Part shown: positions 17,468 to 26,808 of the stretch, in pieces
How the letters are laid out: each line of letters starts with the position of its first letter
Position numbering within the stretch: the stretch's first letter is position 1
NCBI RefSeq assembly: GCF_900109725.1
Contig: NZ_FOBC01000003.1
Span: 124,001 to 188,000, forward strand
From: Halomonas daqiaonensis
GTDB taxonomy: Bacteria; Pseudomonadota; Gammaproteobacteria; Pseudomonadales; Halomonadaceae
Direction of reading: 5' to 3'
DNA length: 64,000 nucleotides
The notes under the pieces: model-generated
Told to the model about the DNA's origin: nothing
Databases searched by the model: none
Seen by the model: only the letters and a program-made list of their open reading frames with translations
Position numbers and translations under genes: made by a program

Positions 17468-20400
17468 TCAGCCCTGCTTGCCTTCCTGGGCCTTGGCCTC
17501 CTTCTCACGACGACGGATCTCTCGCGGATCGTTGTGAGCGCGGCGACGGCGGCGATTGGCGCGAGCCTCCTCCGACGTCTCTTCGGCCTTCGCTGCCGGC
17601 GGGGCATCGGCAGTCTTTTCCTCCGGCTTCTGCTCAGCCTCCGGGACATCCGACCTGGTCTCGGCAAATTTCTCGGCTTTCGGCGCTTGCGACGGCGCCT
17701 CGGCGTCGGCCGTCGCTGCCGGCGGGGCATCGGCAGCCTTCTCCTCCGGCTTTTGCTCAGCCTTCGGGGCATCCGACTGGGCTTCGGCGGATTTCTTGGC
17801 ATTCGGCGCTTGCGACGGCGCCTCGGCGTCGGCCGTCGCTGCCGGCGGGGCATCGGCAGCCTTCTCCTCCGGCTTTTGCTCAGCCTTCGGGGCATCCGAC
17901 TGGGCTTCGGCGGATTTCCCGGCCTCGGCCTTCGGCGCTTCCGACGTTGCATCGGCTTTCGCTTCGGCGGACTTCTGCTTAGCCTTCGGTGCCTTGGCCT
18001 CGACGCCCTCCTCGGCAGAGTTCTGCTCGGCCTCCGGCTTCGCCCCTGCAGGCTGCTCAGCCTGTTTCTGCTTGGCCTTGGGCTTTGCATCAGCGGGCTT
18101 GTCGACCTGCTCCTGCTCCTGCTCGGCTTTCGGCGCCTCGGCCTCGGCGGGCTTTTCGGCCGGCTTTTTCTCAGCCTTCGGTGTCTCGACCTTGGGTTCT
18201 GCCTGTACTCCTGCGTCGGCAGGGGGCGTCTCGGCCTCGGCGGCCTGGTCGCTTGTCTGCTTGGCGGTTTCTGACTCGGCCCCCGCTTCCGCAGGCTTGG
18301 TCACCTGGCCATCTGGCTGCTTGGCTGCCTCGGTTTCGGGCTCGGCCTCTGCGACTTCCATCTGCAGGCGCTGCTGCTCATCTACTGCCTTAGGGTTGAT
18401 GGCATGCTTGCGCGTGCGTTGGCGCGGGTTGTTGCGAGTGCGCTTGGGCTTGCCGTCATCCACGGGGGCCTCGGCGGCCGCCGGCTTCTCAGCACGTGTT
18501 TCGCTCGTCTTCTCGGCAGGCTTGTCGCTGCCTTTCTGGCGGCGTCCATCGTCGCGAGGCTTGTCGTCACGCTTCTGATCACGAGGCTTATCGTCACGTG
18601 GCTTGTCATCACGTGACTTGGGTGCTTCCTGTTGCCGCGTCTGGCGATTTTCGTCAGGACGACCGCCGCGTCCACGGCCGCCACGGTTGCCGCGATTGTC
18701 ACGCTTGTCGTTGCCTTCCGTCTTGCCCTCGCCCCCCTTGTTTTCCTGGCGTGTGTTTTCCTGACGTGTCGAGCTGGCTGGTTCATTGCTGCGCGAGCGA
18801 CGCTGGCGGCCATTGCGCTCGTTACGCTCGTCATCGCGCTGGGCAGGCTTGCGTGCGCCCTGATCACTGCGCGAATCACCCGAGCGGGTGGACGCTTTCT
18901 GCTCGGTGCCGACCGGTGCCTCGTCGCTGCCGAGCAGCCTGGTCAGGCCCTTGACCAGGCGACCCAGCACGCCGGCCTGGGGTTCGGCGACGGGTGGAGC
19001 GGCCGGCGGCTTGGTTGCTGCCTGGGGTGGCGTCGGGGTTGGTGTCTGCTCTTCCTGCAGGGATGCGGGCGCCGGCTCGTGGTGTATCACTGTCTTTACG
19101 GCAGCCTCGGCACGCTGAACCGGCTTGCCGAAGGCGGCCTCCGGCTCCTTGCCCACCTCGCTGTCGGTGGACAACTCGAAGCTGGACAGGGTCGTGGTGC
19201 CTTCCTCGTCCACGTGGTCCTCGCGCAGGCGTTGGACGTCGTAATGGGGCGTGTCCATGTCCGGGTTGGGCAGCATTACCACGCGCACGCCCTGGCGCCG
19301 CTCGATCTCGGCCAGTACGGCGCGCTTCTCGTTGAGCAGGTAGGTGGCCACCGGGACCGGCAGGATGGCACGGATCTGGGCGCTGCGCTCCTTCATTGCC
19401 TCTTCCTCGATGAGGCGCATGATGGAAAGTGAAATGGAGCGCACGTCGCGGATGGTGCCCTGGCCGTCGCAGCGCGGGCAGACCACACCGCTGGTCTCGC
19501 CCAGCGAGGGGCGCAGGCGCTGGCGAGACATCTCCATCAGGCCGAAGCGCGAGATGCGGCCAATCTGCACGCGGGCGCGATCCAGCTTGAGCGCGTCGCG
19601 CATGCGGTTCTCGACGTCGCGTTGGTTGCGGGCCGGGCTCATGTCGATGAAGTCGATCACCACCAGGCCGCCGATGTCGCGCAGGCGCAACTGGCGGGCG
19701 GTCTCATCGGCCGCTTCCAGGTTGGTCTGCAGCGCGGTCTCCTCGATATCGCTGCCGCGAGTGGCACGCGCCGAGTTGATGTCGATGGAGACCAGTGCCT
19801 CGGTATGGTCGATGACGATCGAGCCGCCGGAGGGCAGCTTGACCTCGCGCTCATAGGCGGTCTCGATCTGCGACTCGATCTGGAAACGCGAGAAGAGCGG
19901 GACTTCGTCGACGTATAGCTTGATCTTCTGCTGGTAGGAGGGCATTACCTGGCGGATGAAGGCCAGGGCCTCCTGATGGACCTCCTCGCTGTCGATCAAC
20001 ACCTCGCCGATGTCCTGGCGCAGGTAGTCGCGCATGGCGCGGATGATGACGTTGGATTCACGGTAGATCAGAAAGGGCGCCGGGCGCTTGCTGGCCTCTT
20101 CGGTGATCGACTCCCAGACCTGTACCAGGTAGTCCAGGTCCCACTGCAGCTCCTCGGGAGAGCGGCCGATGCCGGCCGTACGCACGATCAGACCCATCTT
20201 GTCGGGCACGGTCAGCTGGCTCATGGCCTCCTTGAGCTCGCTGCGCTCCTCGCCCTCGATGCGCCGCGAGATGCCGCCGGCACGGGGATTGTTGGGCATC
20301 AGTACCAGGAAGCGACCGGCGAGGCTGATGAAGGTGGTCAGGGCAGCACCCTTGTTGCCGCGCTCCTCCTTGTCCACCTGGACGATGACTTCCTGACCCT

Positions 20401-20680
20401 CCTTGAGCACCTCCTTGATGCTGGGACGGCCCGAGGGTTCCTTCAGGAAGTAGTCGCGAGATATCTCCTTGAGGGGCAAGAAGCCGTGACGGTCGGCACC
20501 GAAGTCGACGAAAGCGGCTTCGAGGGAGGGTTCTACCCGGGTGATCTTGCCGCGGTAGATGTTGGCTTTCTTCTGTTCCCGGGCACCGGACTCTATGTCC
20601 AGGTCGTAGAGGCGTTGTCCATCGACCAGCGCGACCCGCAGCTCTTCGGGCTGGGTCGCATTGATGAGCATCCGTTTCAT
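17468..20680 (-). CDS. rne: Ribonuclease E
   Basis: RNase E is the endonuclease core of the RNA degradosome. Of 1070 residues, the N-terminal half is catalytic: an S1 domain (about 35-120), the DNase I-like region with metal-binding Asp residues in [12 protein letters not shown] and VVIDFIDM, and the zinc-link CPRCDGQG at about 401-408. The C-terminal half is a disordered scaffold with Arg-rich patches and an Ala/Pro/Glu/Lys-rich part carrying tandem 41-residue repeats, ending [16 protein letters not shown] and a basic tail. The ATG at 20680 gives [13 protein letters not shown], matching homologues. It is divergent from rluC behind a leader of more than 450 nt. RhlB, a usual partner, is encoded at 49.9 kb. 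Confidence 0.96.
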   Translation of the reverse strand: MKRMLINATQPEELRVALVDGQRLYDLDIESGAREQKKANIYRGKITRVEPSLEAAFVDFGADRHGFLPLKEISRDYFLKEPSGRPSIKEVLKEGQEVIVQVDKEERGNKGAALTTFISLAGRFLVLMPNNPRAGGISRRIEGEERSELKEAMSQLTVPDKMGLIVRTAGIGRSPEELQWDLDYLVQVWESITEEASKRPAPFLIYRESNVIIRAMRDYLRQDIGEVLIDSEEVHQEALAFIRQVMPSYQQKIKLYVDEVPLFSRFQIESQIETAYEREVKLPSGGSIVIDHTEALVSIDINSARATRGSDIEETALQTNLEAADETARQLRLRDIGGLVVIDFIDMSPARNQRDVENRMRDALKLDRARVQIGRISRFGLMEMSRQRLRPSLGETSGVVCPRCDGQGTIRDVRSISLSIMRLIEEEAMKERSAQIRAILPVPVATYLLNEKRAVLAEIERRQGVRVVMLPNPDMDTPHYDVQRLREDHVDEEGTTTLSSFELSTDSEVGKEPEAAFGKPVQRAEAAVKTVIHHEPAPASLQEEQTPTPTPPQAATKPPAAPPVAEPQAGVLGRLVKGLTRLLGSDEAPVGTEQKASTRSGDSRSDQGARKPAQRDDERNERNGRQRRSRSNEPASSTRQENTRQENKGGEGKTEGNDKRDNRGNRGGRGRGGRPDENRQTRQQEAPKSRDDKPRDDKPRDQKRDDKPRDDGRRQKGSDKPAEKTSETRAEKPAAAEAPVDDGKPKRTRNNPRQRTRKHAINPKAVDEQQRLQMEVAEAEPETEAAKQPDGQVTKPAEAGAESETAKQTSDQAAEAETPPADAGVQAEPKVETPKAEKKPAEKPAEAEAPKAEQEQEQVDKPADAKPKAKQKQAEQPAGAKPEAEQNSAEEGVEAKAPKAKQKSAEAKADATSEAPKAEAGKSAEAQSDAPKAEQKPEEKAADAPPAATADAEAPSQAPNAKKSAEAQSDAPKAEQKPEEKAADAPPAATADAEAPSQAPKAEKFAETRSDVPEAEQKPEEKTADAPPAAKAEETSEEARANRRRRRAHNDPREIRRREKEAKAQEGKQG
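17595..17933 (-). repeat. Tandem 123 bp (41-residue) repeats in the RNase E tail
   Basis: Two nearly identical 123 bp units (for example the GCCTCGGCGTCGGCC blocks at about 17698 and 17821) and a third, diverged partial unit lie in the rne 3' region. They encode a motif with [20 protein letters not shown] followed by [18 protein letters not shown]. Confidence 0.88.
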
Positions 20681-20970
20681 GTCGTCTCGCAAGTAGGGAC
20701 GTGCCGGACGGCGGTCAACGACGGAGGCGAACCGCTGGTTGCTGCGTGCTTGTGCTCAGCGCATGTCGCGGATGCGGTAGTGCGCCCGGCCGTCCCGAGT
20801 CATCCTTGCACGATGGAACCGACACGGCATGATCATGTTGAGTACGGGGCGGAGGCAGGACATGTCTCGGTGGGACGTCGCCCATCCGGCCCTGGGGTCA
20901 CCGCCAACACCTGGCATTCATCGATCCGCCAACGCCGACCTTCGGCACGTTGTTGTACGTATCCCATGGA

Positions 20971-21002
20971 CTCCGGCCGTGCTGCAAAAAGCGAGGCCGG
21001 AG
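20971..21002 (-). ncRNA. Candidate regulatory stem-loop in the rne 5' leader
   Basis: CTCCGGCC at 20971-20978 pairs perfectly with GGCCGGAG at 20995-21002, and an inner GCT/AGC pair closes a U-rich loop in the RNA sense. In enterics a leader hairpin with a U-rich loop mediates RNase E feedback on its own mRNA (the rne5 element). Position and shape suggest an analogue, but homology is not shown. Confidence 0.4.
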
Positions 21003-21146
21003 CCGGGCGTGGCGTTGTATCGTTTGTTTCTCGGCGGCGGGACCTCGAATTGGCAAGGATCGTCGCGGCCTGATCTTTTCGCTCCGGCCTGCGTGTCTGT
21101 CGTGCAGGCGCTCTGGGGTCGTGACAACCCATTGAAGCGAACTGGC

Positions 21147-21176
21147 AATATACCAGCAAAGGGGGGTGGTCAGCAA
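21147..21176 (-). promoter_or_regulatory. Candidate sigma-70 promoter for rne
   Basis: Read on the minus strand, TATATT (21147-21152) lies 18 bp from TTGCTG (21171-21176). The -10 matches five of six consensus bases and the -35 three. Use of this promoter would give an rne leader of about 460 nt. Confidence 0.4.
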
Positions 21177-21243
21177 TTGGCGCAGGATGGCGTGCACTGC
21201 GGTAGAATGCGCCTTTCGAGCAGGTATCCAGTGGAGTTGGGGC

Positions 21244-22191
21244 ATGGCCGAAGGGCGCGACGTGCAGTGGTTGGAAGTGACCGAGGGCCAGGTCGGACAG
21301 CGGGTCGATAATTTCCTGTTGGCGCGCATGAAGGGGGCGCCCAGAGCGCTCATCTACCGCATCGTGCGCAAGGGCGAGGTGCGGGTGAACAAGAAGCGGG
21401 TCAAGGCCGACACTCGTCTGGCACTGGGCGACATGGTGCGGATCCCACCGCTGCGCCTCACACCTCGCGAGGCGGTACGCGATGTCAGCGACAACCTGCG
21501 CAACCTGCTCGCCGGTAGCGTGCTGCTGGAGGGGCGCGACTGGCTGGTGATCAACAAGCCCTCGGGACTCGCTGTGCATGGCGGCAGCGGAGTAAAGATC
21601 GGCCTGATCGAGGCGTTACGCCAGGTGCGCGAGGATCTCGACTTCCTGGAGCTGGTTCATCGGCTGGACCGCGATACCTCGGGCTGCCTGTTGCTGGCCA
21701 AGTCGCGTCCCGCGCTGCTGGCCCTCAACGCCTCGCTCAAGGAGCGCCAGATGGACAAGCAGTACCTGGCGCTGGTAGCCGGTCGCTGGCCGGCACGTCG
21801 CGACTTCGTCAGCGCCCGGCTCGACCGCTTCGAGCTCGCCAACGGCGAGCGACGCGTTAGGGTCGAGGCCGCCGGCAAGGTGTCCCGGACACGCTTCGCG
21901 GTGCGTGAGGCCTTCGAGAAGGTCACCTTGGTCGAGGCCGAGCCGGTCACTGGACGGACCCACCAGATTCGCGTGCATGCGGCCCATGCCGGCCATCCGT
22001 TACTTGGCGACGACAAGTACGGCAGCCGCGAGAGCCAGAGGCTCTCCGCCACCTTGGGCCTGTCGCGACTCTTCCTGCATGCCGCGGCCCTGACCTTTCC
22101 CGAGCCCAGCAGTGGTCGGCCGGTGAAGATCAAGGCACCGTTGCCGGATGAACTCGATTCGGTGCTTGCTCGCGCTCGCCAGTCCCGCTGA
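21244..22191 (+). CDS. rluC: 23S rRNA pseudouridine synthase RluC
   Basis: RluC converts uridines 955, 2504 and 2580 (E. coli numbering) of 23S rRNA to pseudouridine. Its 315 residues comprise an N-terminal S4 RNA-binding domain (QRVDNFLLARMKG through VRVNKKRVKADTRLALGD) and an RluA-type catalytic domain with HRLDRDTSGCLL containing the catalytic Asp, then GRTHQIRVHAAHAGHPLLGD. The ATG at 21244 follows GGAG; an upstream in-frame ATG exists but lacks support. It is divergent from rne, the common arrangement, and followed by a HAD phosphatase. Confidence 0.95.
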   Translation: MAEGRDVQWLEVTEGQVGQRVDNFLLARMKGAPRALIYRIVRKGEVRVNKKRVKADTRLALGDMVRIPPLRLTPREAVRDVSDNLRNLLAGSVLLEGRDWLVINKPSGLAVHGGSGVKIGLIEALRQVREDLDFLELVHRLDRDTSGCLLLAKSRPALLALNASLKERQMDKQYLALVAGRWPARRDFVSARLDRFELANGERRVRVEAAGKVSRTRFAVREAFEKVTLVEAEPVTGRTHQIRVHAAHAGHPLLGDDKYGSRESQRLSATLGLSRLFLHAAALTFPEPSSGRPVKIKAPLPDELDSVLARARQSR

Positions 22192-22203
22192 CACGGAGGC
22201 TTC

Positions 22204-22854
22204 ATGCGCTATCGACTGGCCATCTTCGACTGGGATGGCACCCTGATGGACTCCATTGCACGGATCGTCTCCAGCATGCAGGCGGCCTCTATAGAAGCCG
22301 GCTGGGGCGAGCTGGACGCGGAGGCGGTCCGCAACATCATCGGCCTGGGGTTGCCCGAAGCCATCGCCACACTCTGCCCCGGGATCGACGCCGAGCGTGC
22401 CGAGTTGCTGAAGGCGCGCTACGCCTACCATTTCGTCGAGGGCGACACCGGCCCCATGCGCTTCTATCCCGGTGTCGAGGCCGGGCTGGCACGGTTGCGG
22501 GGCAGGACGGACCAGCGCCTCGCCGTGGCCACCGGCAAGAGTCGTCGTGGCCTGGAGCGCATCTTCCGCGAGAGTGGTAGCGGTGGTTGGTTCCATGCCA
22601 GCCGTACCGCCGATGAAACCCTCTCCAAGCCGCATCCCCGGATGCTGGAGGAGCTCCTCGTCGAGCTCGATGTCGGGGTCGGCGAGGCGGTGATGATCGG
22701 CGATACCGAATATGACCTTGAGATGGCCCGGTCGCTGGGTATGGATCGGGTGGCGGTGACCTGGGGCGTGCATGCTCCACAGCGTCTGTCCGCCAGCCGT
22801 CCGGTGTTCACGGCTGAGGCGGTGCCCGACCTCTTTGACTGGCTGTATGGCTAG
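22204..22854 (+). CDS. HAD-superfamily hydrolase (phosphatase-like)
   Basis: This 216-residue haloacid-dehalogenase-type phosphatase shows all motifs: DWDGTLMDS (nucleophile and acid Asp), ATGKSRRG, SKPHPRMLEE with the motif III Lys, and MIGDTEYDLEMARSLG. It resembles phosphoglycolate phosphatase and the Gph/YigB class, but the substrate cannot be named. It sits 12 bp after rluC and 22 bp before an SppA-type protease gene, so the three likely share a transcript. Confidence 0.9.
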   Translation: MRYRLAIFDWDGTLMDSIARIVSSMQAASIEAGWGELDAEAVRNIIGLGLPEAIATLCPGIDAERAELLKARYAYHFVEGDTGPMRFYPGVEAGLARLRGRTDQRLAVATGKSRRGLERIFRESGSGGWFHASRTADETLSKPHPRMLEELLVELDVGVGEAVMIGDTEYDLEMARSLGMDRVAVTWGVHAPQRLSASRPVFTAEAVPDLFDWLYG

Positions 22855-22876
22855 CTGACCAAGGAACAGGAAGACC

Positions 22877-23962
22877 ATGAGTGACGACAGCAAGCGTGAC
22901 GATCGCTGGACGAGCGGACCGGAGCTGACCCCGGAACAGGCGCGCCGGGAACGCGAGACGCAGCAGACCGACCAGGCGCCACCGCCCGGGGAGGATGCCG
23001 AGACCCTGCGTGAGCGCCAGCGGTTGGCCCATCTGGAGATGATGGACCGCTGGATAGATGGGGTACTGGTGGAGCAGCGGCGCTCCCGGCGCTGGAAGCT
23101 GTTCTTCCGTTTCTTCTTTGCACTGCTGATACTGGCCTCGCTCTCGGTCACGCTCTACGGGATCCTGGGTGCCCCGGGCGCCGCCGCGCCCGACAGGCCC
23201 CATCTTGGCGTCGTCGAGGTCAAGGGGGTGATCGACAGCGATTCACCGGCCAGTGCCGAACGGATCATCGAGGGCCTGGAGCGGGCCTGGAAGGCGGAAG
23301 AGGCCGAAGCGGTGGTGCTGCATATCAACAGCCCCGGCGGCAGCCCCGTGCAGTCACAGCGGATCTTCGAGGCGGTGATGCGGTTGCGTGAAAAAGGTGA
23401 CAAGCCTGTCCTGGCGGTGATCGAGGATATCGGCGCCAGTGGCGCCTACTACGTGGCCGCGGCAGCCGACGAGATCATCGCCGCACCGGCTAGCCTGGTG
23501 GGTTCGATCGGGGTCATCCACGCCGGTTTCGGCTTGGAGGAGGCCATCGGGCGTCTGGGCATAGAGCGACGCGTCTTCACGGCCGGCGAGAACAAGGCGT
23601 TCCTCGACCCCTTCTCGGACATCGACCCGGCACAACGCGAATTCTGGCAGTCGGTGCTCGAGAGTACCCATGAGCAGTTCATTTCGGCGGTTCGCGAGGG
23701 ACGCGGAGAGCGGCTCGCCGATGACGAACGGCTGTTCAGCGGGTTGATCTGGAGCGGCGAGCAGGCCCTCGAGTTGGGGTTGGTGGACGAACTCGACAGC
23801 CTCGATGGCGTGGCCCGCGCCCGGCTCGGTGAGGCGAGAACGCGTGATTATACGCCGCGCCTCGACCCCTTCGAGCGGATTTCCCGCCAGTTCGGTCGAG
23901 TGGCCATGGAGTGGCTTGGCGTGCCGCGGGGCGAGTCGCCGGTACGTTATCAGACCTACTAG
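22877..23962 (+). CDS. sppA: S49-family signal peptide peptidase (SppA-like)
   Basis: This inner-membrane serine protease of the S49 family degrades leftover signal peptides in related bacteria. Its 361 residues show a charged cytoplasmic N-terminus, one membrane helix at about 75-97 (LFFRFFFALLILASLSV), and a single protease domain with HINSPGGSPVQ, the nucleophile in DIGASGAYYVAAAADEI and the general-base Lys in AGENKAFLDPF. It is the short, one-domain form rather than the duplicated E. coli SppA. It is convergent with maf across about 185 bp. Confidence 0.93.
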   Translation: MSDDSKRDDRWTSGPELTPEQARRERETQQTDQAPPPGEDAETLRERQRLAHLEMMDRWIDGVLVEQRRSRRWKLFFRFFFALLILASLSVTLYGILGAPGAAAPDRPHLGVVEVKGVIDSDSPASAERIIEGLERAWKAEEAEAVVLHINSPGGSPVQSQRIFEAVMRLREKGDKPVLAVIEDIGASGAYYVAAAADEIIAAPASLVGSIGVIHAGFGLEEAIGRLGIERRVFTAGENKAFLDPFSDIDPAQREFWQSVLESTHEQFISAVREGRGERLADDERLFSGLIWSGEQALELGLVDELDSLDGVARARLGEARTRDYTPRLDPFERISRQFGRVAMEWLGVPRGESPVRYQTY

Positions 23963-24005
23963 CGTCGTCGCCTGATCTCGCGGCTTTTCCGGCGACAGGT
24001 CTGCG

Positions 24006-24027
24006 AGGGGGCGCTGTGACCCCCTCC
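24006..24027. terminator. Weak hairpin between convergent sppA and maf
   Basis: GAGGGGG pairs with CCCCCTC around an 8-base loop, 43 bp after the sppA stop. There is no T-tract. The rest of the 185 bp gap shows no gene. Confidence 0.35.
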
Positions 24028-24147
24028 CTGGGCGTTGCCGATGCCCTGCTTCGCTCTCGCGTCCCGCTCCGCTTGCAGGTCCGGTGCTGGCCATCCTTGG
24101 CCAGCCCGTTCGGAGCAATGCTCCTCACCCCTGGCATAGGACCCCCT

Positions 24148-24783
24148 CTACGACCTGTCCCCGGGGCCGCTTGGCCCGGCGCCATCCGCATACTGATTGC
24201 CGGGCCCAAGAGGATCCAGCCCGGCCTCGCGCAGCATCTCGCATAGCCGGATCAGCGGCAGGCCGATCAGGGTATTGGGGTCGTCCCCTTCGAGCTTCTC
24301 GAACAGGGTGATGCCCAGCCCCTCCATGCGGAAGCTGCCGGCGCTGTCCAGGGGCTTTTCCTTCTCCACATAGCGCGAGATCTCGCCCTCGCTCAGGTGG
24401 CGAAACGCCACGTCATAGGTCTCGTGACAGACCCGGTGGCGGCCTTGTTCGGTGTCGAGTAGCGCCAGGCCGGTGATGAAGCGCACCCGGTGGCCGGAAA
24501 AACGGGCCAGGTTGGCGCGGGCGGTGGCCGTGTCACCGGGCTTGCCGAGGATCGCGCCATCGAACAGCGCCACCTGGTCGGAACCGACGATCAAGTGTGC
24601 GGGAAAGCGTTCGGCCAGTCGCTTGGCCTTGGCCAGCGCCAGGCGGTGGACCAGGGCCTCGGGTGCCTCGCCCGGCCATGGTGTTTCGTCGATATCGGGG
24701 CTCTCCCAGGCAAAGGGGATCTCCAGCCGGTCGAGCAGCTGGCGGCGCCAGCGGGAGCCCGAAGCAAGGATCAGGCGGGGCAT
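24148..24783 (-). CDS. Maf-family nucleotide pyrophosphatase (YceF type)
   Basis: Maf proteins hydrolyse non-canonical or modified nucleoside triphosphates; the YceF subgroup prefers m7GTP. The start MPRLILASGSRWRRQLLDRL is diagnostic and PDIDETPWPGEAPE, VGSDQVALFDG and KPLDSAGSFRMEGLG follow. Its 211 residues are normal. I chose the ATG at 24783 because GGAG lies 7 bp upstream; the ATG two codons earlier is too close to it. The gene is divergent from yceD and rpmF, the usual setting for YceF. Confidence 0.93.
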   Translation of the reverse strand: MPRLILASGSRWRRQLLDRLEIPFAWESPDIDETPWPGEAPEALVHRLALAKAKRLAERFPAHLIVGSDQVALFDGAILGKPGDTATARANLARFSGHRVRFITGLALLDTEQGRHRVCHETYDVAFRHLSEGEISRYVEKEKPLDSAGSFRMEGLGITLFEKLEGDDPNTLIGLPLIRLCEMLREAGLDPLGPGNQYADGAGPSGPGDRS

Positions 24784-24912
24784 GGACATTCTCCGGATCG
24801 TGTTGGGGAAAACGGTAAGTCAGTAGTGCGCTCATGGCGCCTCGCCACCATGGTAACCCGAGACGATAGCGGCTTTGACAGGGGCTGGGCGAGTGCCTAT
24901 CATTGCGCGCCT

Positions 24913-25440
24913 ATGTTGACCTCAAGACTCCCCGAAAGGGTCGAGCCCTACAAGCTCGTGGCCCATGCCGAACACCTGGAAGGCCTGGTAGCGCTCGCCG
25001 AGATGACGAGGCTTGCCGAAGAAATCGGCGCCCAGTCAGGCGACGCCCAGGTATGGATGGATTTCGCCATCGACTCCCAGGGGCGTCGGGAGATCCATGG
25101 CCACCTGGAAGCCGAGCTGCAGCTGCCGTGCCGGCGCTGTCTCGAGCCCATGGCGACGCAGGTCGAGAGCGATTTCCGGCTGGGCATGGTCACCAGTGAC
25201 GCCCTGGCCGGGGAACTGCCGAGCACCCACGAGCCGGTGCTGGTGGAAAACGAACAGCTGAACCTACTGGCGGTGGTCGAGGATGAGCTCATCCTCAGCC
25301 TGCCCCAGGTGGTTTACCATGACGAGGCCGAGTGTGCGGTCTCGCGCGACCAGCTGAACAGCGGGGAGGCGACCGACGAGTCGGCCAGCGCCCCGGCGAG
25401 CCCTTTCGATGTGCTGCGGCAGATCAAGGGCAAACCCTGA
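24913..25440 (+). CDS. yceD: YceD/DUF177 family protein (23S rRNA accumulation)
   Basis: YceD proteins, encoded just before rpmF in many bacteria, are needed for normal 23S rRNA levels in some species. The 175-residue product has the family centre LPCRRCLEPMATQVESDFRLG and an acidic middle ending in LPQVVYHDEAEC. The frame is open for about 420 bp upstream, but that stretch lies over the antisense maf gene. The ATG at 24913 (MLTSRLPERVEPYKLV) is the sensible start. rpmF follows 32 bp later. Confidence 0.9.
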   Translation: MLTSRLPERVEPYKLVAHAEHLEGLVALAEMTRLAEEIGAQSGDAQVWMDFAIDSQGRREIHGHLEAELQLPCRRCLEPMATQVESDFRLGMVTSDALAGELPSTHEPVLVENEQLNLLAVVEDELILSLPQVVYHDEAECAVSRDQLNSGEATDESASAPASPFDVLRQIKGKP

Positions 25441-25472
25441 TACATCCTCGTTTCACTCTGGAGTGACACCCC

Positions 25473-25643
25473 ATGGCAGTTCAAAAGAACCGCAAGACCC
25501 GTTCCAAGCGCGGCATGCGTCGTAGCCACGACGCCCTCACCACTCCGGCCCTTTCCCAGGACAAGGAAACCGGTACCACCCACCTGCGCCACCATGTGTC
25601 TCCGGACGGCTTCTACCGCGGCCGCAAGATCGTCGAGGTCTGA
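25473..25643 (+). CDS. rpmF: 50S ribosomal protein L32
   Basis: This short gene encodes 56 residues starting [22 protein letters not shown], which is diagnostic for L32. The C-terminal part [15 protein letters not shown] also matches. A GGAG stands upstream (CTGGAGTGACACCCC). It is the second gene of the yceD-rpmF-plsX-fab cluster, a linkage that couples ribosome and membrane synthesis. Confidence 0.97.
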   Translation: MAVQKNRKTRSKRGMRRSHDALTTPALSQDKETGTTHLRHHVSPDGFYRGRKIVEV

Positions 25644-25681
25644 GTCGGCGGCGCTCCGGGTAGCAGTAGCTGGTCGCTGAC

Positions 25682-26803
25682 GTGCGGATTGCCATCGATG
25701 CGATGGGCGGGGACCTCGGTCCCCGTCCGGCCGTGATGGGATCCGCCGAGGCCGCCTCTGCCGATCCTGACCTGGAGCTGTGTCTGTTCGGCCCAGCCGG
25801 GTTGCTGGAGGACGAGGTAGCCCGCCTGCCGCGGCAGCTTGCCGCGGCGGCGTCGCGTCTACGGGTCGATGACGCGCCTGCAATCGTCCAGCAGTCACAG
25901 CGACCCAGAGAAGTGCTGCGTCACGGAAGTGATACCAGCATGGCCCGCATGCTAGATTGCGTCGCCGGTGGCGAAGCTATGGCCGGGGTCAGTGCCGGAA
26001 ACACCGGTGCCCTGATGGCCCTGGCCCGGCGAGCCTTGGGCACGGTAGCGGGGATTCCTCGGCCGGCCATCAGCACCGCCATTCCTACCCGCGATCTGGG
26101 TCGTTGCTACCTGCTCGACCTGGGCGCCAACGTGGAGGCCAGTGCCGAGCGGCTGGTCGATTTCGCGCTGATGGGAGAAGTGATGGCGCGCCATGTGGAT
26201 GGCCTCGTCGCGCCGCGGGTAGCGCTGCTCAATGTCGGTGTCGAGGGCACCAAGGGCACGCATAGCGTGCGTGATGCCGATGCCTGGTTGCGGTGCCATC
26301 CCGACATCGCCTACCTGGGATACGTAGAGGGCGACGGTATCTTCAGCGGTGCCGCCGACGTGGTGGTCTGCGATGGCTTTGTCGGTAATGCCGTGCTCAA
26401 GGCCAGCGAGGGACTGGCGCGGCTGCTCGTCGAGCGAGTACAGGCGACCTTTGAGGCCCACTGGAGCAGCCGGGTCGTGGGGCTGCTCGCCCGTCCGGCG
26501 CTGCGCCGGCTCAAGGGTGAGCTCGATCCCGTGCGCTATAATGGCGCCAGCTTGCTGGGATTGGCCGGGATCGTGATCAAGAGCCACGGCAGCGCTGATG
26601 CCACTGGCTTTCGTTATGCAGTGCAAAGGGCGGTGAATGAGGTGAGGCACGACCTGCCGAGCCGGCTGGCCGCTGAACTGGACCATCGCCGGTCCCCTGT
26701 CGACTCGGCCGTCAGCGGTCGAACCGAGAGCGGATCCAGGCCCGACGGGCCGACCATGCCGGATGCGACCGGCGTCGACGACAGTCAACAAGCGCAAAGG
26801 TGA
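25682..26803 (+). CDS. plsX: Phosphate acyltransferase PlsX
   Basis: PlsX makes acyl-phosphate from acyl-ACP, the first step of phospholipid synthesis with PlsY. The N-terminus [16 protein letters not shown], the [17 protein letters not shown] segment and [17 protein letters not shown] are family signatures. It starts with GTG. Its 373 residues include a polar, low-conservation tail of about 40 residues after LAAELDHRR that is longer than usual. Its stop lies 5 bp before the fabD start. Confidence 0.95.
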   Translation: MRIAIDAMGGDLGPRPAVMGSAEAASADPDLELCLFGPAGLLEDEVARLPRQLAAAASRLRVDDAPAIVQQSQRPREVLRHGSDTSMARMLDCVAGGEAMAGVSAGNTGALMALARRALGTVAGIPRPAISTAIPTRDLGRCYLLDLGANVEASAERLVDFALMGEVMARHVDGLVAPRVALLNVGVEGTKGTHSVRDADAWLRCHPDIAYLGYVEGDGIFSGAADVVVCDGFVGNAVLKASEGLARLLVERVQATFEAHWSSRVVGLLARPALRRLKGELDPVRYNGASLLGLAGIVIKSHGSADATGFRYAVQRAVNEVRHDLPSRLAAELDHRRSPVDSAVSGRTESGSRPDGPTMPDATGVDDSQQAQR

Positions 26804-26808
26804 TCGAC

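Larger units (their letters stand above)
20681..21243. other. rne-rluC intergenic region with long rne leader
   Basis: These 563 bp separate the divergent starts of rne and rluC. I see no convincing gene: the open frames are short or overlap without ribosome sites. The stretch should carry the rne leader and both promoters. A strong hairpin and a minus-strand promoter candidate are listed separately. For rluC, a TAGAAT at 21203-21208 could be a -10 box, but no good -35 stands at the right distance. Confidence 0.7.

Noticed and set aside
17468..18400. Plus-strand open frames opposite the rne 3' end
   Set aside because: They mirror the Ala/Pro/Glu/Lys repeats of RNase E; low-complexity GC-rich DNA keeps several frames open.
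20829..21311. Plus-strand open frame across the rne-rluC gap
   Set aside because: It has no ribosome site, runs into rluC in another frame and shows no recognisable motif; GC-rich DNA gives such frames by chance.
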